A DNA stretch of 64,000 nucleotides from Intestinibacter bartlettii. Its GTDB lineage: Bacteria > Bacillota > Clostridia > Peptostreptococcales > Peptostreptococcaceae. A program made the position numbers and the translations under genes. Numbering within the stretch: position 1 is the stretch's first letter; each line of letters begins with the position of its first letter. Under the pieces are notes generated by a model. That model ran no database searches. It was not told where the DNA came from and was given only the letters and a program-made list of their open reading frames with translations. The stretch is taken from NCBI RefSeq assembly GCF_000154445.1, contig NZ_DS499559.1; one strand, given 5' to 3'. Positions 44,718-54,128 of this stretch are shown one piece after another.

Positions 44718-46460
44718 TTAAAGCGATTTAATTATTTCCTCTAATTTCTCAGATAAACTTCTAGCGCGTTCAAAATCAGTATCTCTAAGTGCTGAGGCGA
44801 TATCCATTTCAAGAGCCTTTTTCTTTTCTTCTATTTGAAGATAGTCTTTGTCAAAATGGTTAGCATATATCATTTTTCTGAATTTACGCATGCTCATTTT
44901 TCTTATTGTTTTGTCTTCTATTAATAAGACATAGTCGGCACAGTTAACTATGAAGTGATAGTCATGTGAAATCATTAAGATTGCGCCTTTGTAGTTTGAA
45001 ATAGCTTTTTCTAATGCCATTTGTGAATATATATCTAAGTGGCTTGTTGGTTCGTCCATTAATAACATATTTGCTTTACTTGCTGAAACTTTTGCAAGTT
45101 GAAGGATGTTTTTCTCACCACCTGATAATGATTCGATCTTTTGTGTAAGTATATCTGAACTAAATCCGTATCTTCAAAGATATCTTCTTATTTCACCATA
45201 TGTTTCGAATCCAACATCATAGAATTCTTGTAAAATTGTGTTTGATTCATTTACAACTTCACTTTGCATTTGCGATAAATATGCTAATTTGATGTTTTCG
45301 TCGATTTTTATAGCATCATTGTTATTTTTGAAAATTTGTTTTAATAAAGTAGTTTTACCAACACCGTTTGTTCCGATTATTGCAACTTTATCATTAGATT
45401 TTATCTCGAAGTTTACATTTTGTAAAAGCACTTCATCAAATGATATACCTAAATCATCTGTTTTTAATGCTATTATTTCTTCTTCGATTTCATTATTTGT
45501 TTCTAAGTTGATATATGGTTGTTTGATATCTACAAATGGATGTTTAATTCTATTTGCTTCTAATCTTTCTTGTATTTTAACTCTCGCTTTTAACGCTCTA
45601 CCTCTAGATGCATCTGCATTGTAAGTTGCTTTTTCTCTTAATATTTTTATTAATTCTTCATTTCTTGCTATTTCCTCTTCATCAGCTATTGCCATCTCTT
45701 GTAATTCAATTTTTGTTTGAAGAAGAGAGAAGTTATAGTCAATATATCTTCCATCAAATTCTTGAAGTTCAGTGTTTTCAAGGTGGATGATTTTATTGAA
45801 ACAATGATTTAATAAATATCTGTTGTGAGTTATAACTAAGATAGTTTTTTTGTGAGAATTAATTAAGTTTTTAAGTGAGTTAAGATTCTCAAAGTCTAAG
45901 AAAACATCTGGTTCATCCATAATCATTAAATCAGGATTATTAAGCATTTCTTTTATAACTTGTATAAGTTTGAACTCCCCACCACTAAGTTCAGAAATCA
46001 TTCTGTCTTTGTGAGTAGTTAAGTTAGCAGCATTTAATTTTTTATTGATGTTGTTTTCATAATTATCACCATCAATCGCATCGAAAGCATCAAGTGCCTC
46101 TTGGTATTTTTCTAATAATGTTTCGATATCATCAGAAGTTCCCATTTCAGCACAAAGAGTTGCTATTTCATTTTCAAGTTTTATAAATTCTTCTGCAATA
46201 TATTCGAAAACAGTTGTTTCTTTGTCTTTATCTCTTTGTGAAAATTGGCTTACGTACCCAATTTTTAAGCTTGGCTCCATTTCAACGTTTCCGTCAAATA
46301 CGTATTTTTCAGGATCCATTATTATATCTATAAGCGTACTTTTTCCACTACCACTTGCACCAATAAATGCACAATGTTGACCTTCTTCTATTGTAAATGA
46401 AACATCAGTATAAAGGTCTTTTTGTGGAAAAGAGTACGACACTTTGTCAAATTTTATCAT
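44718..46460 (-). pseudogene. ABC-F type ATPase interrupted by an in-frame TGA
   Basis: Two-ABC-domain protein of the ABC-F class (ribosome-acting, often antibiotic resistance), 580 codons. Domain 1: GASGSGKSTLI, LSGGEFKLIQ, LMIMDEPDVFLD; a charged linker (ARVKIQERLEANR); domain 2: GTNGVGKTTLL, then SLSGGEKNILQ, LLMDEPTSHLD and ISHDYHFI. A TGA at 45176-45174 splits RRYL from RYGFSSDI in the same frame; only one codon is affected. The signature and Walker B of domain 2 are lost unless the stop is read through. I start at the ATG after AGAGAGG. Confidence 0.85.
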
Positions 46461-46624
46461 GTAATTACCTCTCTTTTTGATTCGCTTTTGATAGCATAAC
46501 ATTTTTTAGGGCTAATTTCAATTATTTAAAATTGGGATTTTAGATAATTCTTTATGCATAAATAATAAGCAATTTACAAAACATAAATAAGAATATTATT
46601 TTACATAAAAAGGAGGATTTTAAC

Positions 46625-47611
46625 ATGTGTACAGCTTTGAGTTTATTAACATTTAAAAAAGAACATTTATTTGGAAGAAATATGGATTTGGAATATACAT
46701 TTGGACAAAGACCAGTAGTAGTTCCTAGAAATTATGAATACGTAGACAAAGTTTCTGGTGAAAATAAAAAGATAAAATATGCTATTACTGGTATGGCATC
46801 AGTTATGGACAATCACCCACTATTTGCTGAGGCTATAAACGAAGAGGGGCTAGGTTGTGCTGGGCTTAACTTCCCTGATGCATATTGGGAAGATGACACT
46901 AAAGAAGGTATGGAAAATATGCCACCATATGACTTAATTCTTTGGATTACTGGTAATTTTGCAACTTTAGAAGAATTAAGACCATATCTAGATAAAATCA
47001 ATTTAGTTGCAAGACCTTTTGCTGAAAATGTTGGACTTCCAACACTTCACTGGATGGTTACTGATAAGACAGGAAAAGCAATCGTAATCGAAAAAACTAA
47101 AGAAGGATTTAAAGTATATGAAAATAAAGTTGGTGTAATGACTAATGCACCATCATTTGATTGGCATATAACTAACTTACGTCAATATATGAATGCAACT
47201 CCAGTTCAACCGACATCTGCAAATTGGAGTGATTTAGAATTAACTCCGCTGGGATCTGCAACTGGTGGGATAGGACTTCCTGGCGATTTTTCATCACCAT
47301 CTAGATTTGTAAGAGTAGCATTTTTAAGAGCACAAATTCTTATGGAAGATATAGAAAACGACGGAATAATTGAATTCTTCCATATCTTAAATAATGTAGC
47401 AATGGTAAAAGGTTCAGTAATAACTAAAGACGGAAAAGATGAAATAACTCAATATAGTTCTTGTATGAACCTAGAAAAAGGACTTTATTATTATAAATCT
47501 TACAATAATAATCAAATAAATATGCTTGATATGCATAAAGAAGACTTAGATGGAAGTGAAATGAAGATATTCCCTTATAATGATGTACAAGTTGTAAATT
47601 TATTAAATTAA
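46625..47611 (+). CDS. bsh: Bile salt hydrolase (choloylglycine hydrolase)
   Basis: 328-aa Ntn-hydrolase. After Met removal Cys2 is the nucleophile (MCTALSL). Other active-site residues are at the family positions: Arg18 and Asp21 (GRNMDLEYTF), Asn82 (GLNFP), Asn174 (MTNAPSFDWHITNL) and Arg227 (SPSRFVRVAFLRA). From memory it aligns along its whole length to Clostridium perfringens Cbh, including the TQYSSCMNLEKGLYYY block, which favours bile salts over penicillin V. It deconjugates glycine/taurine bile acids in the cytoplasm. Strong RBS AAGGAGG; monocistronic. Confidence 0.95.
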   Translation: MCTALSLLTFKKEHLFGRNMDLEYTFGQRPVVVPRNYEYVDKVSGENKKIKYAITGMASVMDNHPLFAEAINEEGLGCAGLNFPDAYWEDDTKEGMENMPPYDLILWITGNFATLEELRPYLDKINLVARPFAENVGLPTLHWMVTDKTGKAIVIEKTKEGFKVYENKVGVMTNAPSFDWHITNLRQYMNATPVQPTSANWSDLELTPLGSATGGIGLPGDFSSPSRFVRVAFLRAQILMEDIENDGIIEFFHILNNVAMVKGSVITKDGKDEITQYSSCMNLEKGLYYYKSYNNNQINMLDMHKEDLDGSEMKIFPYNDVQVVNLLN

Positions 47612-47695
47612 AAAATATAGAAGAAATTATAAGAAGTAGAATTTTAAAATAAGAATATAAAATTATAGAGTATTTAATTAAAATTTAAATAGAAT

Positions 47696-47734
47696 AAAAA
47701 AGAGATGTTGTATTAAAAGACATCTCTTTTTTAG
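47696..47734 (+). terminator. Terminator after bsh
   Basis: Stem AAAAAGAGATGT / ACATCTCTTTTTT with ~13-nt loop. Confidence 0.85.
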
Positions 47735-47885
47735 CAACCTATATTTTTTAAATATCTTTAGAATAAAGATTTCTTTATATATATAGTTAAATTATTGATA
47801 CTAATTTGTTACACATATCTTGTTGACTAATATAATAAATTAATTCTATAATAAATTAATAATATGTAAAAATATGGGGTGTGAA

Positions 47886-48884
47886 ATGAAGGGAATAAAA
47901 AAAATAACAGCTTTATTTTTGATAATGATACTCACAATATCTACTAGTGGATTTGTTAATAAAGTTGAATCAGCTCAAGTTAGTAAATCTCAAACCAATG
48001 ACTCTCCAATAAGTATGGGAGTATCTGCACATGCTTATGTTGTTATGGATGCAAATTCAGGGGAAATAATTATGTCTCAAGATGCGGATAAAAAAATCTA
48101 TCCTGCAAGTACAACTAAATTATTAACAGCAGTAGTTGCAATAGAAAACTGCAACTTAGATAGAGAAATAGAAGTAAAACAAGCAGCTTTAAACAAAGTT
48201 GATGTAGAATCATCAATTGTAGGATTAAGAGCTGGCTCTACATATACAATGGAACAACTTTTATATATGCTTTTGATTGTTTCAGCAGGTGATGCAGCAG
48301 AAGTTATAGCCGAAGAAGTAGCGGGTTCAAGTGAAGCATTTGCTACTATGATGAATGAAAAAGCAAAACAAATCGGAATGACAGATTCATATTTTGATAA
48401 TCCAGTGGGGATGGATTGGCACAGTAATGCAAAAATACATTCAACTGCACATGATATAGCGAAATTGACACAATATGCTATGGCAAATTATGAAATAAGA
48501 AAAATAGTTAGACATAGTTTTTATACAGTAGATAATTTTTATAATGGAAAATCAATAACATTGGGTTCAAGTAATGGTTTCCTTAGAAAACGTAAATATG
48601 CTGACAATTTATTTACAGTAATAGGTTCAAAAACAGGTACTACTGATAAAGCTGGATTTGCACTTACAACAACAGCCAAGGATAATGAAGGCAGAGAAGT
48701 AATCTGTGCATTTTTCGGAAATAGTACAAGAGATAAGATGTATAAAGATATCAATAGATTATTAATTAATGCTTATACAACTCATAAAGATGAATTACAA
48801 AAGGGTATTTTAAATATTAGATATCCATCAGTAAAAGATATTATGGATCAAGAGATAGAAAAAGAGTGCAATTTAACAAAATAA
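47886..48884 (+). CDS. D-alanyl-D-alanine carboxypeptidase (PBP5/DacF type)
   Basis: 332 aa from ATG 47886, preceded by GGGGTG; the ATG 12 nt earlier overlaps that RBS. Signal peptide (ITALFLIMILTISTSGFVNKVES). S11 peptidase motifs: SxxK at Ser75 (PASTTKLL), KTG at 249-251 (GSKTGTTDKAGF). The second motif, normally SxN, reads SAGD at 133-136, so the usual Asn is Gly. It trims peptidoglycan stem pentapeptides outside the membrane. Shorter than the paralogue at 61.8 kb, which has the same SAGD. Confidence 0.9.
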   Translation: MKGIKKITALFLIMILTISTSGFVNKVESAQVSKSQTNDSPISMGVSAHAYVVMDANSGEIIMSQDADKKIYPASTTKLLTAVVAIENCNLDREIEVKQAALNKVDVESSIVGLRAGSTYTMEQLLYMLLIVSAGDAAEVIAEEVAGSSEAFATMMNEKAKQIGMTDSYFDNPVGMDWHSNAKIHSTAHDIAKLTQYAMANYEIRKIVRHSFYTVDNFYNGKSITLGSSNGFLRKRKYADNLFTVIGSKTGTTDKAGFALTTTAKDNEGREVICAFFGNSTRDKMYKDINRLLINAYTTHKDELQKGILNIRYPSVKDIMDQEIEKECNLTK

Positions 48885-48895
48885 TTTAGATAGTA

Positions 48896-48936
48896 AAAGG
48901 GTTGTTTGAATATATAAAACAACCCTTTATTTTTAG
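48896..48936 (+). terminator. Terminator after carboxypeptidase gene
   Basis: Stem AAAGGGTTGTTT / AAACAACCCTTT, then ATTTTT. Confidence 0.88.
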
Positions 48937-48941
48937 AAAAA

Positions 48942-48953
48942 TCACCCGGGTGA
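48942..48953. promoter_or_regulatory. GC-rich 12-bp perfect palindrome
   Basis: TCACCCGGGTGA stands out in DNA that is ~75% AT. It lies ~100 bp before the zinc-ribbon lipoprotein gene and upstream of a TATAAT-like element near 48998. It could be an operator. No regulator is assigned. Confidence 0.4.
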
Positions 48954-49051
48954 AAAGCTGTCAAAATCAAGTTATCATCCAAAATTTAAACTATACTATA
49001 ATTAACTAGATAAAATATTTTATTTAGATTTATCAAGAAGGGGGATTTTAG

Positions 49052-49771
49052 GTGAAGAAATTAACTGTTATTATATTATCATTAGTATTATCATTTGGAG
49101 TAGTGGGCTGTTCATCAAATAGCAAGGATGATAGTACTCAAGAACAACAAGAGCAGCAAAAAGATACAGCTGCAACAGCTTCAGAAATATCAACTTTATT
49201 AAAAGATATGTATATAGTACTTAAGGATTCAAACGGGGGAACTAAAGATTGTAAAGATAAGCTAGTTAATTACGGAAAAGATATAAACGATGCTATGTTG
49301 GCGAATAAGGAATACGGTCGAGATATGCAAAATTTAAAAGATGCTACAGAAAATTATGATTTAGAAAAAATAGCTAAATATGTATGTGATATTTTAAATG
49401 ACATAGAGGGAAGCGACAAATACAGCATAGAAATAAAGTCAACAGATAATACAGATAAATCAAATAGTAATAAAAATACTAAGTCAAATGGGAATAATCA
49501 AAAGAGTACAAATACAAATAAAAACAACAATAATAACAAAAATACGAATAAAAATAACGAAGAAGAATATCAAAGTGGGGACTACGGAGATTATACAAAA
49601 TGTCCAAACTGCAAAAAAATGACATTCCATCCTGATGGATATTGCGAAAACTGTGGTTATGGAAAATCAGCTAATGAAGATGGAGCTAACCATAGTTCTG
49701 AATGCGCAAATTGTGGAAGTGCCACTATAAATGATGATGGAACTTGTCCATATTGTGGATATCAAAATTAG
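49052..49771 (+). CDS. Lipoprotein with two C-terminal zinc ribbons
   Basis: 239 aa, GTG start after AAGGGGGA. Lipobox VVGC directs membrane anchoring. A helical domain (~45-125) is followed by a long Asn/Lys low-complexity linker. Two zinc-ribbon-like modules come last: CPNCKKMTFHPDGYCENCGYG and CANCGSATINDDGTCPYCG. Zinc ribbons are normally cytoplasmic, so having them on an exported lipoprotein is unusual; they might bind metal or a wall partner. I do not recognise the family. Confidence 0.75.
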   Translation: MKKLTVIILSLVLSFGVVGCSSNSKDDSTQEQQEQQKDTAATASEISTLLKDMYIVLKDSNGGTKDCKDKLVNYGKDINDAMLANKEYGRDMQNLKDATENYDLEKIAKYVCDILNDIEGSDKYSIEIKSTDNTDKSNSNKNTKSNGNNQKSTNTNKNNNNNKNTNKNNEEEYQSGDYGDYTKCPNCKKMTFHPDGYCENCGYGKSANEDGANHSSECANCGSATINDDGTCPYCGYQN

Positions 49772-49808
49772 AGCGTGTTTAAAATAAAGATTTATTTTTT
49801 ATAATGTT

Positions 49809-49838
49809 AAAATAGGAGCAAATGCTCCTATTTTTTTG
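49809..49838 (+). terminator. Terminator after zinc-ribbon lipoprotein gene
   Basis: Stem AAAATAGGAGC / GCTCCTATTTTT with loop AAAT and a T7 run. Confidence 0.9.
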
Positions 49839-49973
49839 TGGGAAATTTTAAAAGAGAATGCTAATCGTACGAATGAATAATATATAATTAACATATAGGA
49901 CTTAAAAATAAACAAAACTGAGATTATATATAAATAATAATATAAATCTAGAAGGGAGTTTAGAAAAGGGGAT

Positions 49974-52454
49974 ATGGAATATATAAAGCAATATAATACG
50001 AATGAAGTTTATGTGAATGAAAAGCTTACAGAGAAAATAGATAAAATAAATTCACATCCACTTACTGTGGTTGAGGCACCGATGGGATATGGAAAGACAA
50101 CAGCGATAAAAATATATCTGAACAAATTCCATACGAATTACTATTGGCAGAATATCTACACTGATTCGGATATAGCATTTTGGCAAGGTTTTTGTAGAAT
50201 AATAAGCAAGATAGATTCAAATGTTGGCAGTCGCTTGGAAAACATAGGCTTACCAAAAGATAGTATAAAACTTGAAGAATGTATTGAGCTTATAAATTCT
50301 ATTTATATAAAAGAGGAAATAGCAATAATATTAGATGATTATCATTTAATAGATAATAAAAATTTAGATGAGTTAATATATAATTTGGTAAAAAGTATGG
50401 ATAACAAAATCCATCTTATTATAATTACGAGAAATAAGCCAGATATTGAGATTGAAGAACTTCAATTAAAAAAATTGGTGAATTATATTACAAAAAATTG
50501 CTTGGAATTTGAAAAGGATGATATAAAAAAATATTACAAACTCTGTGGCATAAATTTAAATACTTTAAATATAGATGATGTTTATAAAAAGAGTGAAGGT
50601 TGGATAAGTGCGATATATTTGATTATGCTAAATTATATCGAATACAATACGATTGAGATAAGTGAAGATATATATGAACTTGTAGAAAAGCTAGTGTATG
50701 ATCCATTTGAAGATAAGTTTAAAGATTTTTTACTTAGATTATGTGTATTTGATCAGTTTACGTTGGAGCAAGTAAAATTTGTTACTGGGGATGAAAATGT
50801 TGATTTATTGATAAAGGAATTGACACAGGTTAATGCATTTGTGAAGTATGACAAGAAAAACAAAGTATATTTATTTCATGCAATTTTTAGAACGTGTCTG
50901 TTGGAGAAATTAAAAGAAAAAGACGATGATTATAAAAAGGAAGTATATAAAAAAGGCGGACTTTTGTTTTATAAAAAAAGAAAATATGTTTTAAGTATGG
51001 GTTATTTTTATAAAGCTAGGGATTATGAAAGCTTTTTAAATACTTTGGTACAAGACAAGGGAAACAGCATTACGGGAGAAATAAAGGATACATTTATAAG
51101 ATGTATGGAAAATTGTCCAAATGAATTTAAACAGAAAAATCATCTGGCATTATTGGTATATGCGAGAAGGTTGTTTACTTACAATGAGATGGACTTGTTT
51201 GGAAAAGTTTGTGGACAATTTTATGAAAATATAGCGAAAGATAAAAATATAGATGATAAAGAAAAAAATCAACTACTTGGAGAGATGAAACTTATACTTA
51301 GTTTCACAAAATATAACAATATAGAAGAAATGTCGAATCTTCACAAGGAGGCTTATGAATTGATGTATAAGCCATCTACGATTATGACAAATAAATCCAC
51401 ATGGACTTTCGGTTCACCATCAATTTTATATATGTATTATAGAGAGAAGGACAAATTACAAGAACAGCTACGAATAATGAAAAATGCAATGCCTTATTAT
51501 TATAAAATCACCGATAATCACGGCAAAGGAGCAGATTATATCATGGAGGCTGAGGTATGTTTTAATCAAGGCGATATATTAAATGCAGAAATAGCGCTAG
51601 ATAAGGCAATGCTTATGTGTGATAAGTATTCAGGAGTTCTTTGCTGTGCTTTGTTTTTAAAATTAAGGATACTTATACATAGAGGCAAGTATGAAGAGTT
51701 TAGGACTTTGATGGATGAAATTGAAGAGAAAATTTATATAAATGACCTTCATATGTTTTCAGATACGTTGGATTTAATAAGGGCATATATATATTCTAAT
51801 TTAAAAGAAGAAAGCAAAATTCCAAAGTGGATAATAAATGGCAATTTTGAAAATACTAGATTATTATTTCCGACAATGCCTCTTGTAAATTTTATTTACT
51901 CAAAAGTACTTATAACAAAAAAGGATTATATCAAGGTAGTTGCACTTTATGATAAGTCTATGGCTATGGCAAGGATATTTCCTAATTTACTTTGTGAGAT
52001 TTTTGAAAATATGCATATAGCAATAGCATACGACAATTTATCTAAAAGAAAAGAATCAATTGAAAAACTTGAAAAAGCATTGGAAATAGCCATAAGTGAT
52101 AGACTATATATGGTTTTTGCAGAAAATTATACTGATATAAAAAACTTGTTAGATGAAATATATGAAAAAGGAAATTTTAAAGAAGCAATAGATGAAATTA
52201 GAATATTACAAAAGGCTTATGAGGAATTTTTAAAATTTGTTAAAAAAGAAAAATCTAAAGTTGTTGAATTATCGGAAAGAGAGTTAGAAGTTGCAAATTT
52301 AGCGGCACAAGGATTTACAAATAATGAAATAGCAAAAAAATTATTTGTATCAGTAAATACAGTTAAAACAATCTTGAAGGCAGTATTTAAAAAATTATGT
52401 ATAAAATCAAGACAAGAAATCAAAGATGTTCTAAAAAGTCAAAATAACAATTAA
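49974..52454 (+). CDS. MalT-type LuxR-family transcriptional regulator (LAL)
   Basis: 826 aa. N-terminal STAND ATPase with P-loop APMGYGKTTAI (about residues 35-45) and Walker B IAIILDDYHLID; a TPR-like helical middle; C-terminal LuxR HTH (LSERELEVANLAAQGFTNNE and KKLFVSVNTVKTILKAVFKK). This is the layout of MalT/AcoK-like regulators, which bind a small inducer and ATP, oligomerise and activate transcription. No obvious target operon directly follows. Good RBS (GAAGGGAG). Confidence 0.88.
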   Translation: MEYIKQYNTNEVYVNEKLTEKIDKINSHPLTVVEAPMGYGKTTAIKIYLNKFHTNYYWQNIYTDSDIAFWQGFCRIISKIDSNVGSRLENIGLPKDSIKLEECIELINSIYIKEEIAIILDDYHLIDNKNLDELIYNLVKSMDNKIHLIIITRNKPDIEIEELQLKKLVNYITKNCLEFEKDDIKKYYKLCGINLNTLNIDDVYKKSEGWISAIYLIMLNYIEYNTIEISEDIYELVEKLVYDPFEDKFKDFLLRLCVFDQFTLEQVKFVTGDENVDLLIKELTQVNAFVKYDKKNKVYLFHAIFRTCLLEKLKEKDDDYKKEVYKKGGLLFYKKRKYVLSMGYFYKARDYESFLNTLVQDKGNSITGEIKDTFIRCMENCPNEFKQKNHLALLVYARRLFTYNEMDLFGKVCGQFYENIAKDKNIDDKEKNQLLGEMKLILSFTKYNNIEEMSNLHKEAYELMYKPSTIMTNKSTWTFGSPSILYMYYREKDKLQEQLRIMKNAMPYYYKITDNHGKGADYIMEAEVCFNQGDILNAEIALDKAMLMCDKYSGVLCCALFLKLRILIHRGKYEEFRTLMDEIEEKIYINDLHMFSDTLDLIRAYIYSNLKEESKIPKWIINGNFENTRLLFPTMPLVNFIYSKVLITKKDYIKVVALYDKSMAMARIFPNLLCEIFENMHIAIAYDNLSKRKESIEKLEKALEIAISDRLYMVFAENYTDIKNLLDEIYEKGNFKEAIDEIRILQKAYEEFLKFVKKEKSKVVELSERELEVANLAAQGFTNNEIAKKLFVSVNTVKTILKAVFKKLCIKSRQEIKDVLKSQNNN

Positions 52455-52580
52455 GTTTAAGTTATAGCTGTATTTTTAAAAAACTTTTTTTGACAAAAAA
52501 TACAGCAAATTTAGATAATATCAAACTGGTATTTTGGATAATCTATTAATAAATATTTCTTTATAGAGAGGAGAAATAAA

Positions 52581-52913
52581 ATGACTATTAAAGATAAATT
52601 TGAAGAAATGAAAGAACATCATGAAGGTAGAAAAGAATATAGACATGAACTTAGAGAAGAAAGAAAATTAGAACATGAATTAAAACACGATGTTAAAGAA
52701 GGTATAAAAGAAGTAGGCAAATTTGACAAAGAATTAGGCCACGAACTAAAAAAAGAAGCCAAAGCAGATTATAAAGAATATAAAAAGGACGAAAAAGAAG
52801 CTGAAAAATACGCAAAAGCAATAAATAAAGGAATGAGAGAATTAGAAGACGAAGAAAGAAAACAACAACATGAATTCGCTGAAATGTTGAAAAAACAAAT
52901 GGAAAATGAATAA
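52581..52913 (+). CDS. Small highly charged helical protein
   Basis: 110 aa, about two thirds charged (Lys, Glu, Asp, Arg, His), no Cys or Pro. It has repeated HELRE/HELKHD/HELKKE/HEF motifs and is predicted to be one or two long helices or a coiled coil. Strong RBS GAGAGGAG and its own terminator support expression. I do not recognise a family. His/Glu spacing could allow metal binding, but that is speculation. Confidence 0.7.
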   Translation: MTIKDKFEEMKEHHEGRKEYRHELREERKLEHELKHDVKEGIKEVGKFDKELGHELKKEAKADYKEYKKDEKEAEKYAKAINKGMRELEDEERKQQHEFAEMLKKQMENE

Positions 52914-52951
52914 AATATAAACTTTAAATGAAAATAAATAGAAATTAAAGA

Positions 52952-53004
52952 AAATAAAGTAAAGTAGGTATAACAATTTGTTATTATATCTACTTTATTT
53001 TTAT
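52952..53004 (+). terminator. Terminator after the charged-helix gene
   Basis: Stem AAAGTAGGTATAACAA / TTGTTATTATATCTACTTT (wobbles), then ATTTTTATT. Confidence 0.75.
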
Positions 53005-53072
53005 TATTTACGATATAGTGATAATAAAGTATTATATACATACTAGAAATAATTATAGGGGGAGATAAATAA

Positions 53073-53969
53073 ATGGATTTAAGGCAATTGCAATATTTTA
53101 TAACAGTTGCAGATAAGAAGAGTATAAACAAATCAGCCCAAATATTGTACACAACCCAACCTAATGTGAGTAAAGTTATTTCATCTTTAGAAAAAGAACT
53201 GGACATTAAATTATTTGACAGGAGTAATAGAGGGGTAAAATTGACGAATAAGGGAAAAGAAGTTTATGACTATGCGAATGAGATATTAAAAAATCATAAG
53301 ATGATATTAAGTTTAAATAAGGAAAAGTCAAGGCAAACACTAAATATATCTAGTTATCCAAGCAATGTAATGTCAGAGGTTATATGTGATTATTATAATA
53401 GCTATAATAATAAAACAACAATAAATTTTATAGAAGGACAGATAGAAAACATAACAGAAAATGTTAAATGCCATAAATCAGAAATTGGTATAATATATAC
53501 TTTAAAGAATAAAAGAAGCTGTTTTAATAATTTTTTGGAGTATGAAAATTTAGAATATAAGGAAATAGCCACTAGAAAAATATGTTTATATGTAGGTAAA
53601 AATAATAAATTTTTTAATAGAGAAAACATTACTATAAAAGAGCTTTTAACATTAAAATTTGTTCAAATAGATAAAGATATTTTTTCGATAGAAAATTATT
53701 TAGTACATATCAATAAAAAAATAGAGATGAAAAAGAATATTAATTTTGTTACAAATAGTGATAACTTAGTTTTTGAGTTATTATTAAGAACAGATATTGC
53801 AACTATTGGTATCGATTTGAAATATTCAGAATATAACAATGACGCTATAAAAAGATTAAAAATAAAAGATCAATTAGAAAATGTGAGTATTGGTTTTGTA
53901 AAGAGAAAGGGAGAAAATATAACATCAGAAGCATTTAAATTTATAGAATTATTAAAAACAAAAATTTAA
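53073..53969 (+). CDS. LysR-family transcriptional regulator
   Basis: 298 aa. The N-terminal winged helix starts MDLRQLQYFITVADKKSINK, then AQILYTTQPNVSKVISSLEKELDIKLFDRSNRGVKLT (typical LTTR HTH; quoted in parts). The C-terminal effector-binding domain is divergent. Strong RBS AGGGGGAG. It lies 160 bp upstream of the nik-like operon in the same direction. LysR proteins usually control a neighbour, so the importer is a candidate target besides Fur. Confidence 0.9.
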   Translation: MDLRQLQYFITVADKKSINKSAQILYTTQPNVSKVISSLEKELDIKLFDRSNRGVKLTNKGKEVYDYANEILKNHKMILSLNKEKSRQTLNISSYPSNVMSEVICDYYNSYNNKTTINFIEGQIENITENVKCHKSEIGIIYTLKNKRSCFNNFLEYENLEYKEIATRKICLYVGKNNKFFNRENITIKELLTLKFVQIDKDIFSIENYLVHINKKIEMKKNINFVTNSDNLVFELLLRTDIATIGIDLKYSEYNNDAIKRLKIKDQLENVSIGFVKRKGENITSEAFKFIELLKTKI

Positions 53970-54069
53970 GAAAACTATAACTAAAAAAGTAAAAGATACC
54001 CTTAGATATAACAAAATAGAATATACAGGATATACAATAATGATATTATGCAAAAATGTTATGTTAATG

Positions 54070-54101
54070 TATAATTGCTATGTGATAATGATTATTGATA
54101 T
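54070..54101 (+). promoter_or_regulatory. Fur-like box at the nik-like operon promoter
   Basis: TATAAT (54070-54075) is followed 8 bp later by GATAATGATTATTGATA (54084-54100). It shares GATAATGATTAT with the Fur box of the siderophore operon at 10174 but its 3' half-site is degenerate. Position relative to the -10 is the same in both promoters. Iron-dependent control is inferred; Zur or another Fur-family protein cannot be excluded. Confidence 0.65.
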
Positions 54102-54128
54102 TAATAAATTGTAAGGGAGTATAGTTAT

